A stretch of DNA of 64,000 nucleotides from Breoghania sp963678585 (lineage in GTDB: Bacteria; Pseudomonadota; Alphaproteobacteria; Rhizobiales; Stappiaceae), in assembly GCA_963678585.2 (NCBI GenBank), contig CAXXGA010000001.1, forward strand, positions 558,001 to 622,000, given 5' to 3'. A program made the translations under genes and the position numbers. Below the pieces are notes generated by a model, which was not told where the DNA came from, made no database searches, and worked only from the letters and a program-made list of their open reading frames with translations. Below are positions 25,241 through 32,498 of this stretch, piece by piece (the first letter of the stretch is position 1; each line of letters starts with the position of its first letter).

Positions 25241-25933
25241 CTAGCGCGACATGAGCCCGAGCCGGGCAAAACTGCCTGCTTGCAACAGGAACACGATTAT
25301 CAACAGGAGCCAAGGCAGGCCCAGAACAATCAATGTAATGCGCCTGACAGCGGTTGATGGAAAAATCTCCAGAACGTAGCCGACTGCAGCTGGCAGGATC
25401 AGGAGGATTGTCGAAGCCATGACCAAAACCGCAGTAGCCGCGACCACGACCCCATCCACCTCAGAATAAAACGATGCGCGTGATCCAGCGTTCAGTGCAA
25501 TCCGCAGAACGACCGGAGAGGCAGCAAGAATGATACAGGCAACTGCAACCCAGGCGGCTTGTCCCATGCGGGAAGGCAAGAGAGGCCGTCCCTGACCGGC
25601 AAAGCCGCGAACGAGAAGGACGACAAGCATCAGCACGGCCGCCCAGACATGAGCGATACGCTGCAGCCCAGCCCCCCATTCCGGCACCCATAGCGCATAG
25701 GTGAATGAGCCTGTCAGAAAGCCAATACCTCCCATGACAAACAACATGGTGGCAGCGGCACCGAGCAGGGCAAAAGGTGACAGAAGCCGCGCAGCGACCA
25801 GAAACGGCAGCAAGGTCGTATATGCCAGAAGAGCATAGAACCATAATAATGGGTCAACGCCGGATTCCGGCCATTGGGTCAGCCCCTGCAAGAACATCCA
25901 TTGGGTAAAGAAGTATATCGAGACGTATTCCAC
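25241..25933 (-). CDS. Multi-spanning membrane protein, unknown
   Basis: A 230-residue protein with six or seven hydrophobic helices (about 28-48, 50-75, 88-105, 125-145, 160-182, 185-200, 205-222). It has no recognised family. The start is a GTG at 25933 with AGGAG five bases before, which supports it as a real gene. It lies between ilvD and a repeat-bearing gap. Composition is slightly less GC-rich than its neighbours, which could reflect a more recent gain. Confidence 0.65.
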   Translation of the reverse strand: MEYVSIYFFTQWMFLQGLTQWPESGVDPLLWFYALLAYTTLLPFLVAARLLSPFALLGAAATMLFVMGGIGFLTGSFTYALWVPEWGAGLQRIAHVWAAVLMLVVLLVRGFAGQGRPLLPSRMGQAAWVAVACIILAASPVVLRIALNAGSRASFYSEVDGVVVAATAVLVMASTILLILPAAVGYVLEIFPSTAVRRITLIVLGLPWLLLIIVFLLQAGSFARLGLMSR

Positions 25934-26030
25934 GCGCGCTCCTGCGGCAACCTGCGACCGGACTTCCTGTTAGGGCACGTCGCAAAACAAGAGTTTTATT
26001 GCAAGTTATTACCATCCATGAAACCGCCGA

Positions 26031-26069
26031 TCCTTCGAGACGGCCCTTCCGGACCTCCTCAGGATGACG
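26031..26069 (+). repeat. Dispersed repeat, copy 1
   Basis: A 39-bp unit that starts TCCTTCGAGACG, has a CCCTTC core and ends CTCCTCAGGATGACG. It matches the inverted copy at 26213-26251 in 33 or more of its positions, with differences only around the centre. Confidence 0.8.
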
Positions 26070-26119
26070 TTCCCGTGGAGCATGCTCTTCAGGCAGCGAT
26101 CTCTTCAAATAGCGTCCCC

Positions 26120-26158
26120 GAGGGGAGCCCTTCAGGTCGCGACCTTCTCAAAATGACG
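26120..26158 (+). repeat. Dispersed repeat, degenerate copy
   Basis: CCCTTC, GG, CCT, CTCA and ATGACG occur in the same order and spacing as in copy 1, but the flanks have decayed. It lies between the two good copies. Confidence 0.45.
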
Positions 26159-26212
26159 CTCCCTTGAGGATACTGCTGCGCCAGTCACCTCGCGAGCCAC
26201 CCCCACCCACAA

Positions 26213-26251
26213 CGTCATCCTGAGGAGACCCGAAGGGTCGTCTCGAAGGAT
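26213..26251 (-). repeat. Dispersed repeat, copy 2 (inverted)
   Basis: Read on the minus strand this begins TCCTTCGAGACG and ends CTCCTCAGGATGACG, as in copy 1. With copy 1 it encloses about 140 bp, so it could form a large foldback. Confidence 0.8.
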
Positions 26252-26356
26252 GGGCCACACACACCGACCTTCCTGTGCGGCAAAATGAACGACGCGCAAC
26301 TGCCCGCATATCCTTCCCTTCTCCGCATCCGCCGCGAATCGTTCTATGTTTGTTTC

Positions 26357-27592
26357 ATGGATTTCTCGACGCCGCTTTTGCAGGTTTCTGGACACTGGAT
26401 GACGCTTGGCGAGGTGATGCTCTTTTCCGGCGCGGGTGCGCTCGTGCTTCTCGCGATCCTGCTGATCGTCACGCTGCGCCTTGCACGCGGGCGCAGGCAG
26501 GCGGAACGCGCCGCCCACCACCATGCCCGCGAGCTTGAAGCGCGCATCGATACGCTGCTCAACACGCAAGCGGAAATGACCGGCCGGATGAAGACCATGG
26601 CCGAGCATCTGGGATCGCGGCAGTCCGATCTCATGCGCTCGGTCAACGAGCGGCTTGACGGGTTCGGCCACAAGCTTGGCCAGTCGATGGCGCAAAGTTC
26701 CAAAAGCACACAGGAAAGCCTCACCCATCTGCATGAGCGGCTCGGCATCATCGACCGGGCGCAGAAGACCATCACGGATCTTTCCGGTCAGGTGGTGGAA
26801 CTGCAGCAGATCCTGTCCAACAAGCAGGCGCGGGGGGCCTTCGGGCAGGGGCGGATGGAGGCGATCATTCAGGACGCCCTGCCGGACACCGCCTACTCCT
26901 TTCAGGCAACGCTTTCTTCCGGCAGCAGGCCCGATTGTCTGATCCACATGCCGAACGGCGCGCTGCCGCTGGTCATCGATGCGAAGTTTCCGCTGGAAGC
27001 CTTCAACCGCATCCGCGACGAGGCAGAGGATACCAAAACCGCCAGCGCCCAGTTGCGCAGGGATGTCGCCAAACACGTCATCGATATCCGCGAGCGTTAC
27101 CTCCTGCCCGGCGAGACACAGGACACGGCCTTCATGTTCGTGCCTTCGGAATCGCTCTTTGCGGAGCTGCACGAGAATTTCTCCGACATCGTGCAGAAGG
27201 CCAACCGGGCGCGGGTGGTTATCGTCTCCCCTTCCCTGCTGCTGCTCTCCATACAAGTGATCCAGTCGATCCTGCGCGATGCCCGCATGCGCGAGCAGGC
27301 CCATCTCATTCAGGCCGAAGTCCGTCACCTGATGGAGGACGTGACACGGCTCGACGAACGCGTGAGCAAGCTGCAACAGCACCACGGACAGGCGGCGCGC
27401 GATATCGAACAGATCCTTACTTCCACCTCCAAGATCACGCGACGCGGCGAGCGGATCGAGGCGCTGGAACTGGGCGAGGAGACGGACTTGCCGGAGATGG
27501 AGCGGCACGCGGCAAGCGAGGCACAAGACTCGCCAGACGATGACAACGTCCTTCCCATTCCGCTGAAACCCAGCGAACCCGGCACGCGCTAG
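26357..27592 (+). CDS. rmuC: RmuC-type DNA recombination protein
   Basis: A 411-residue protein of the RmuC family, thought to limit DNA inversions and implicated in recombination. A membrane anchor lies at about residues 22-43 (LFSGAGALVLLAILLIVTLRL), followed by a long coiled coil (about 50-170) and the RmuC nuclease-like domain (about 170-370), with LPLVIDAKFPLEAFNR and RVVIVSPSLLLLSIQVI. The tail is acidic. The start is uncertain: 26357 gives a normal N-terminus, while 26285 adds 24 residues; neither has a clear SD. Neighbours def and fmt are often near rmuC in related genomes. Confidence 0.9.
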   Translation: MDFSTPLLQVSGHWMTLGEVMLFSGAGALVLLAILLIVTLRLARGRRQAERAAHHHARELEARIDTLLNTQAEMTGRMKTMAEHLGSRQSDLMRSVNERLDGFGHKLGQSMAQSSKSTQESLTHLHERLGIIDRAQKTITDLSGQVVELQQILSNKQARGAFGQGRMEAIIQDALPDTAYSFQATLSSGSRPDCLIHMPNGALPLVIDAKFPLEAFNRIRDEAEDTKTASAQLRRDVAKHVIDIRERYLLPGETQDTAFMFVPSESLFAELHENFSDIVQKANRARVVIVSPSLLLLSIQVIQSILRDARMREQAHLIQAEVRHLMEDVTRLDERVSKLQQHHGQAARDIEQILTSTSKITRRGERIEALELGEETDLPEMERHAASEAQDSPDDDNVLPIPLKPSEPGTR

Positions 27593-27635
27593 GACAAGTG
27601 GCGCGCGTCAAAACGGTTGCCATCCTGCATCATTT

Positions 27636-27663
27636 CGATATAACTAGTTTTATGGTTATATCG
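27636..27663. promoter_or_regulatory. ArsR-type operator overlapping the arsR start codon
   Basis: CGATATAAC (27636-27644) and GTTATATCG (27655-27663) are a perfect 9-bp inverted repeat with a 10-bp spacer. The AT-rich repeat is of the SmtB/ArsR operator kind. The proposed ATG at 27652 lies within the spacer. Confidence 0.7.
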
Positions 27664-28011
27664 TGCAATTCACTTTCCATCGAAGAAGCTGCGCAGGGCT
27701 TTGCGGCCATCGGGTCGGAAGCACGGCTATCGGTCGTGCTGGCGCTTGTGCGCGCGGGCCACCCGGGGTTGACCGTCGGGGACATTCAGACCCGCACCGG
27801 CATGGCGGCCTCGACGCTTGCCCATCACCTGCGCTTCCTCACCTCCGCAAGGCTGATTGAACAGGAAAAGGAAGGCCGCACCGTCATCAACCGCGCGGCC
27901 TTCGAGCAACTGGAAGCGCTGGCCGGCTACATCATGGCCCAGTGCTGCGCGGACGAGGCTGAAATGCCGAAATTTTCGAAACCGGACCTTTCTGAGGAAC
28001 CTGCCGTATGA
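27652..28011 (+). CDS. ArsR-family regulator of the permease operon
   Basis: A 119-residue winged-helix repressor. It starts with EEAAQGFAAIGSEARLSVVL and has recognition helix MAASTLAHHLRFLTSARLI at about 51-69. A Cys-Cys pair (98-99) plus Cys5 could sense a metal(loid) or thiol reactant, but the classic ELCVCDL site is absent. The permease gene overlaps its stop by four bases (ATGA), so the two are one operon. No SD precedes ATG 27652, which fits a leaderless message. A GTG at 27598, overlapping the rmuC stop, is an alternative with 18 more residues. Confidence 0.85.
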   Translation: MVISCNSLSIEEAAQGFAAIGSEARLSVVLALVRAGHPGLTVGDIQTRTGMAASTLAHHLRFLTSARLIEQEKEGRTVINRAAFEQLEALAGYIMAQCCADEAEMPKFSKPDLSEEPAV

Positions 28012-29048
28012 GCGATATCGCGCAAAGCGCCCCGTCCCCGTTTGAGCGGGTGAAGCCCTGGCTGACCTCACCCTGGGCGCTGATCGTCTACCTGATGGCA
28101 GGCCTCGCGCTGCTCGATCCGGGCCAGTTCGTGCCGATTGGCGAAATCGCGGTGGGGGCGCTTGCCGGGACGCTTCCCTACATCGCCATCGCGGTGCTGC
28201 TGCTTGCCTATCTGAAGGCGGCGGGCGCGGAAGCGATGATCGCGGAAGCCTTCAAGGGACGCGAGACGCGGATGATCGTTCTGGCCGCTCTATTCGGCGG
28301 GCTTGCGCCTTTCTGTTCCTGTCAGGTGATCCCGTTTGTCGCCGGTCTTCTGGCGCTCGGCACGCCGCTTCCCGCCGTCATGGCCTTCTGGCTTTCCTCC
28401 CCGCTCATCGATCCGAGTTCCGTCCTGATCACCGCCGCGGCGCTCGGCTGGCCGATGGCCATCGCCAAAACGATTTCCGCCGTCGGCCTCGGCCTTTTCG
28501 GCGGCTTCGCCCTGAAAGGCATGATGGGCGCGGGGTTTTTCAAGAATGCGCTTCGCGCCGATGCGGCTCCGTCCAGTTGCTGTTGCAAGGCGCGCGCGAG
28601 TGTTTCGAAGAAGCCGGTCTGGCAGTTCTGGCATGAAGGCGAACGCCGCACGATCTTTCGCGCCGAGATGACCGCCAACGTGCTCTTTCTCTTCAAGTGG
28701 CTGGCATTGGCTTATGTGCTGGAAGGACTGCTGGTCACCTATGTGCCTGCGCAGACAATCGCGGGCGTTGTGGGCGGCAGCGGTATCGGGTCGATTGCCA
28801 CGGCGGCGATTGTCGGCATGCCTGCCTATCTCAACAGCTATATCGCCCCGCCGATGGTGGCCGGTCTGATGCAGCAGGGCATGGGCTCGGGTGCGGGACT
28901 GGCCTTCATGGTCGCTGGCGCTGTCAGCAGCATTCCGGCCATGGCGGCGATCTGGTCGCTGGTGCGCAGACCGGTCTTCGCCGCCTATATCGCCTTCGGC
29001 GTGATCGGCGCGATCATCGCTGGCGCGGTGTTCGAACTGGTCGTTTAG
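28008..29048 (+). CDS. ArsP/SO_0444-type permease
   Basis: A 346-residue inner-membrane protein with about eight to ten helices, of the permease family PF03773 (ArsP_1). Cys103 and Cys105 in APFCSCQVIPF form the family's CSC motif. A central loop has a Cys-Cys-Cys cluster (191-193, SSCCCKA). Relatives export trivalent organoarsenicals or are linked to Cu/Zn efflux, so the substrate here is undecided. It overlaps the ArsR gene by four bases, and its end overlaps the convergent ohrR stop by four bases. Confidence 0.87.
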   Translation: MSDIAQSAPSPFERVKPWLTSPWALIVYLMAGLALLDPGQFVPIGEIAVGALAGTLPYIAIAVLLLAYLKAAGAEAMIAEAFKGRETRMIVLAALFGGLAPFCSCQVIPFVAGLLALGTPLPAVMAFWLSSPLIDPSSVLITAAALGWPMAIAKTISAVGLGLFGGFALKGMMGAGFFKNALRADAAPSSCCCKARASVSKKPVWQFWHEGERRTIFRAEMTANVLFLFKWLALAYVLEGLLVTYVPAQTIAGVVGGSGIGSIATAAIVGMPAYLNSYIAPPMVAGLMQQGMGSGAGLAFMVAGAVSSIPAMAAIWSLVRRPVFAAYIAFGVIGAIIAGAVFELVV

Positions 29049-29578
29049 GAACCGGCTTTCGACACGGAAGCCTCAAGACCGGCGCGAAGGCGTTCAAGCC
29101 CCTGCTTGAGCGCCTTCAGCTCATCCAGATCCATCCCGGTCGCCTCCACGATGCATTCGGGCACGAAATCCGCCTTTTCCCGAAGCGCACGCCCCTCTTC
29201 CGTGAGGCTCACCCGTACGACCCGCTCGTCCTCGCTGTCGCGGCGACGGGAGAGGAACCCGGCGGCCTCAAGGCGCTTGATCAACGGGGTGAGCGTGCTC
29301 GATTCCAGACCGAGTGCCGCCCCCAGATCGCCTACCGTGCGCGCTTCGCGCTCCCACAGCGCAATCATCACCAGAAACTGCGGATAGGTGAGACCGAGCC
29401 TGTCGAGCAATGGCTTGTAGACCCGGTTGAACCCGTGGCCCGCACCATAGACGGCAAAGCACAGCATGTTTTCCAGCCGCATGATCTCATGCGGAAGAGC
29501 GCCTTCGGGCAAGGCAGAGCCGGCCCCTGCCGGCGGTTCGGGGGTCGGCTTGAGTGTGCTCTTTGCTGGATCGGTCAT
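29045..29578 (-). CDS. ohrR: Organic-hydroperoxide-responsive MarR repressor
   Basis: A 177-residue MarR-family repressor. The sensing cysteine of OhrR is visible as Cys40 in ENMLCFAVYGAGHGFNRVYK, and LDRLGLTYPQFLVMIALWE matches the family core. The winged helix holds LGLESSTLTPLIKRLEAAGF. The N-terminal 28 residues are an unusual Pro/Ala-rich extension. It is divergent from ohr, with two perfect palindromes in the gap. When oxidised by organic peroxides, OhrR releases the ohr promoter. Confidence 0.92.
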   Translation of the reverse strand: MTDPAKSTLKPTPEPPAGAGSALPEGALPHEIMRLENMLCFAVYGAGHGFNRVYKPLLDRLGLTYPQFLVMIALWEREARTVGDLGAALGLESSTLTPLIKRLEAAGFLSRRRDSEDERVVRVSLTEEGRALREKADFVPECIVEATGMDLDELKALKQGLERLRAGLEASVSKAGS

Positions 29579-29608
29579 GGGGTTTTCTCGCTGTTGAGAC
29601 CTAGATAG

Positions 29609-29620
29609 ATCGCGCGCGAT
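29609..29620. promoter_or_regulatory. Palindrome in the ohrR-ohr gap, site 1
   Basis: ATCGCGCGCGAT is a perfect 12-bp dyad 30 bp upstream of the ohrR start codon, so it would block ohrR transcription when bound. Confidence 0.6.
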
Positions 29621-29633
29621 TTAATCGCAAGGC

Positions 29634-29673
29634 TTGACAGGCGTGCCATCCATATATTTATATCGTGCACGAT
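29634..29673 (+). promoter_or_regulatory. ohr promoter with overlapping operator, site 2
   Basis: A -35 TTGACA (29634-29639) is followed by the AT-rich TATATTTATA, and then by the perfect dyad ATCGTGCACGAT (29662-29673). The dyad covers the -10/+1 area and has the same ATCG half as site 1. Confidence 0.6.
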
Positions 29674-29745
29674 CTTTTATCGTCCGATATTTTTATCGCG
29701 TAGTTAAGCCACTCGGTTCAGGCATCGATCAGAAAAGGAAATGCC

Positions 29746-30174
29746 ATGTCTCTCAATGTTGTCTACCGCACCTCCTCCAAGGCAACCGGCGGGCGCGACG
29801 GCGCGGGCGAAAGCCTTGACGGAGAGCTGAAGGTCAAGCTCACAGTTCCGAAAGAAATGGGCGGGGCCGGTGGCGAAGGCACCAATCCGGAGCAGCTTTT
29901 TGCAACCGGCTATGCGGCCTGCTTTCTCGGCGCGCTGAAACTCGTGGCCGGACAGGCCAAGGTGAAGCTGCCGCCGGAAACCTCCATCACCGCCACTGTC
30001 GGCATCGGCCCGCGAAGCGAGGGCGGCTTTGGACTGGAAGTGGGGCTTTCGGCGTCTGCGCCGGGCGTCGAGAAGGCCACGCTGGAAGGGCTCGTCGCCA
30101 AGGCGCATGAGGTCTGCCCCTATTCCAACGCCACGCGCGGCAATATCGAGGTGACGCTGAACGTTGCGGACTGA
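29746..30174 (+). CDS. ohr: Organic hydroperoxide resistance protein
   Basis: A 142-residue Ohr, a thiol peroxidase that reduces fatty-acid and other organic hydroperoxides with lipoyl proteins as reductant. The reactive Cys59 (GYAACF) and the second Cys124 (HEVCPYS) are in the Ohr pattern, with Glu50 in PEQLFATGYAACF. It is divergent from its repressor ohrR. A hairpin terminator lies 80 bp downstream. Confidence 0.96.
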   Translation: MSLNVVYRTSSKATGGRDGAGESLDGELKVKLTVPKEMGGAGGEGTNPEQLFATGYAACFLGALKLVAGQAKVKLPPETSITATVGIGPRSEGGFGLEVGLSASAPGVEKATLEGLVAKAHEVCPYSNATRGNIEVTLNVAD

Positions 30175-30253
30175 CTTCTGCATCCCGCCTTCTTTTCCGC
30201 GGGCAGGCGGTTGGCAGTCGGATGCCGCGCACTTAAGGTGAGGGTCCTCACGC

Positions 30254-30286
30254 GCTCCGGATCACGCACGATCCGGAGCGCCTTTT
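30254..30286 (+). terminator. Terminator after ohr
   Basis: GCTCCGGATC (30254-30263) and GATCCGGAGC (30270-30279) make a perfect 10-bp stem with a six-base loop, followed by GCCTTTTCC. Confidence 0.75.
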
Positions 30287-30310
30287 CCTCCCGAGACGAC
30301 GGACCTTCCA

Positions 30311-31267
30311 ATGGCGCTCTTGATTGCCGTTAGCGGCTGGGACAGTGAAAGCTGGGCCGCGCGTTTTTCCGCCCTCCTGCCCGACCACGACATCCGCCGC
30401 CATCCCGAGACGACAGGCGATCTTTCGCAAATCCGCTACCTGCTCGGCTGGAAGACGGATCCGGAACTCGTTTCCTCGCTGCCCAATCTGGAAGTGATCT
30501 TCTCGCTGGGCGCGGGCGTCGACCATCTTCTGAAGAACCCGAACCTCCCCGATGTGCCGATGGTGCGGATCGTCGATCCGGACCTGACCATGCGCATGAG
30601 CGAATGGGTCATCCTTCAGGTGCTGCTGCATCACAGAAAGGACCGGCTCTATCGCGAAAGACAGGCGGCCCACGTCTGGAAGGGCGAGGATGTGCCGTCC
30701 GCAAGCGCGGTGCGCGTCGGCATTCTCGGGCAGGGCGTTCTGGGTGCGGATGCGGCGCGCAAGCTCTCCGTGCTCGGCTATCAGGTCGCGGGTTGGAGCC
30801 GTTCGCCGAAATCCGTCGAGGGCGTGGAATCCTTCAGCGGCGATGACGGGCTCAGCGCCATGCTCGCGCGCACCGACATTCTGGTGAACCTGCTGCCGCT
30901 CACCCCCGCCACGACCGGGATCATCGATTACGATCTCTTGTCGAAGCTTTCCACCGACGGCAAGCGTCATCCCGATTGCAATGCGCCGGTCCTCATCAAT
31001 GCCGGGCGCGGCGGATCTCAGGTGGAAGACGATATCCTGCGCGCGCTCGATGACGGCACGCTGGCCGCCTGCTCGCTCGACGTGTTCCAGAGCGAGCCGT
31101 TGCCCGCCTCCTCCCCGTTCTGGGATCACCCCAGGGTGAGCCTCACCCCCCATTGTGCCGCCGATTCCGATCCGCAAGCGCTTTCGGTCTATGTGGCGGA
31201 GCGCATCCGCGCCTATGAGGCAGGTGAAGGGCTGATCAACGTGGTGGATCGCACAGCCGGCTACTAG
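30311..31267 (+). CDS. ghrA: Glyoxylate/hydroxypyruvate reductase A-type dehydrogenase
   Basis: A 318-residue D-2-hydroxyacid dehydrogenase of the GhrA group, which reduces glyoxylate and hydroxypyruvate with NAD(P)H. The N-terminal SGWDSESWAARF is typical of this group. The Rossmann motif VGILGQGVLGADAA begins near residue 135; the catalytic Arg is in INAGRGG, with Glu in QSEPLP and His in LTPHCAA. It stands alone between ohr and a convergent MarR gene. Confidence 0.9.
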   Translation: MALLIAVSGWDSESWAARFSALLPDHDIRRHPETTGDLSQIRYLLGWKTDPELVSSLPNLEVIFSLGAGVDHLLKNPNLPDVPMVRIVDPDLTMRMSEWVILQVLLHHRKDRLYRERQAAHVWKGEDVPSASAVRVGILGQGVLGADAARKLSVLGYQVAGWSRSPKSVEGVESFSGDDGLSAMLARTDILVNLLPLTPATTGIIDYDLLSKLSTDGKRHPDCNAPVLINAGRGGSQVEDDILRALDDGTLAACSLDVFQSEPLPASSPFWDHPRVSLTPHCAADSDPQALSVYVAERIRAYEAGEGLINVVDRTAGY

Positions 31268-31279
31268 GGCGAAAGATCA

Positions 31280-31313
31280 GCCCCGCTCAACCGGAGGCGC
31301 CGGTCGGGGCGTT
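31280..31313 (+). terminator. Hairpin after ghrA, overlapping the convergent marR end
   Basis: GCCCCG (31280-31285) pairs with CGGGGC (31305-31310); inside, ACCGG pairs with CCGGT with a four-base bulge. A short GTTT follows. Confidence 0.55.
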
Positions 31314-31751
31314 TGCGGGCTGGATGCTCGCCTTGCGCGCCGCCTGTTCCGCCTCGCCCAGAAGCTCCCAGAGCAGGGCGAGGCGTTCGCCGCCCATGGA
31401 CTTGGCAATCGCGGTTTCGGCCCGTCGCCACCCGCGCCAGGCATCCATGAAGACCGCGTGTCCGGCCTCCGTCACATGATGACGGTGCAGGCGGGCATCT
31501 TCCGCCTCTTCCACCTCCACCCAGCCGAGGCCCTCCATCCGGTCGAGCGTGCGGGTCATGGTGGTGCGGTCGGTACCGAGCGCTTCGGCCAGCGCCGTGA
31601 TGCCGCGCGGACCGGCGCGTTCAAGTTCGGCCAGAACGGCAAATTGCACGATGGAGACGCCGGTTCCCGATAACGCGGCATCATACAGGCGCGAAAGCAG
31701 CCGGTCGGCCTTGCGCAGCCGGTAGCAAGTGCAGTTGAGATCTTCGCTCAT
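31287..31751 (-). CDS. MarR-family regulator
   Basis: A 154-residue winged-helix regulator (CRLRKADRLLSRLYD; GTDRTTMTRTLDRMEGLGWVEVEE as recognition helix and wing). Helix 1 has a Cys-x-Cys-x2 motif (NCTCYRL) close to the N-terminus, a possible redox or metal site. It is divergent from a hotdog thioesterase, and a perfect dyad (31843-31852) lies between them. The frame stays open upstream for 300 codons, but the ATG at 31751 marks the family's N-terminus. Confidence 0.85.
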   Translation of the reverse strand: MSEDLNCTCYRLRKADRLLSRLYDAALSGTGVSIVQFAVLAELERAGPRGITALAEALGTDRTTMTRTLDRMEGLGWVEVEEAEDARLHRHHVTEAGHAVFMDAWRGWRRAETAIAKSMGGERLALLWELLGEAEQAARKASIQPANAPTGASG

Positions 31752-31842
31752 GGGGCCACCGCAAAGTGTTGCATGCCTGCGCACGGGAGAAATCAGCAGC
31801 GGGAACACTAGACACAAGCGGGCCTTGCGGCAAGAATGCAGG

Positions 31843-31852
31843 CACTTAAGTG
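31843..31852. promoter_or_regulatory. Dyad between marR and the thioesterase gene
   Basis: CACTTAAGTG is a perfect 10-bp palindrome just before the thioesterase ribosome-binding site. It is a candidate MarR operator. Confidence 0.45.
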
Positions 31853-31880
31853 TAATAGCACGTATATGAGGAGAAGATAC

Positions 31881-32375
31881 GTGAACGACGAGCCGATCGC
31901 TACCGGAGACACGTTTCGCTACGGGCTCGCCACGCGGGAGGAGATTGCGCATCTGAGCGGGCTGGAGATCATTCAGGCGCTGTTGGCCCGCAAGCTGCCC
32001 GCACCGCCCATGGCGAGAACGCTGGATTTCGATTTGCGTGAGGTCAGCGAAGGCGAAGCCGTCTTCGTGGGCCGTCCGTCGCTGGCCTTCTACAATCCGC
32101 TTGGCACGGTTCACGGCGGCTGGGCGGCAACCTTGCTCGATTCCGCCCTCGGCTGCGCGGTCCAGACAACATTGGCGGCAGGCGAAGGCTACACAACGCT
32201 GGAATTCAAGGTGAACTGCACGCGGCCCATCCTTGAAAACTCCGGCGAGATGATCTGCGAAGGCCGGGTCGTTCACCGCGGACGACGCACGGCGACGGCG
32301 GAAGCCACGCTGAAGGACGCGGACGGCAAGCTCTATGCTCATGGCAGCGAGACCTGCATGATCTTCGCGCCCTGA
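31881..32375 (+). CDS. PaaI-type hotdog thioesterase
   Basis: A 164-residue hotdog-fold acyl-CoA thioesterase. The family signature is YNPLGTVHGGWAATLLDSALG, with the catalytic-region HGG, and TTLEFKVNCTRPI follows. The substrate is not known. The start is a GTG at 31881 with GAGGAG seven bases upstream; an ATG 15 bases earlier begins inside that SD and is less likely. A MarR regulator is divergent and probably controls it. No CoA ligase or other beta-oxidation gene is adjacent. Confidence 0.86.
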   Translation: MNDEPIATGDTFRYGLATREEIAHLSGLEIIQALLARKLPAPPMARTLDFDLREVSEGEAVFVGRPSLAFYNPLGTVHGGWAATLLDSALGCAVQTTLAAGEGYTTLEFKVNCTRPILENSGEMICEGRVVHRGRRTATAEATLKDADGKLYAHGSETCMIFAP

Positions 32376-32498
32376 AATCGGCGCCTGCCGGGCGAGAAAG
32401 ATTGCCCGGCGGACACCCGCGCTCCTTGACCTTGCGAAAGATCGCAGGCTCTGCTTCTGTTCTGATCTTTCAACGCGACGTGTTCGGCGGGACAGCTC

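Larger units (their letters stand above)
25934..26356. other. Gap with dispersed palindromic repeats
   Basis: There are 423 bp without a confident gene. It holds two good inverted copies and one degenerate copy of a roughly 39-bp repeat (listed separately). The last about 70 bp may carry the rmuC promoter or an extended rmuC N-terminus starting at 26285. Confidence 0.55.

Noticed and set aside
25205..25250. A GGTTTGAACC-like stretch resembling a tRNA T-arm
   Set aside because: No acceptor, D or anticodon arms can be paired around it.
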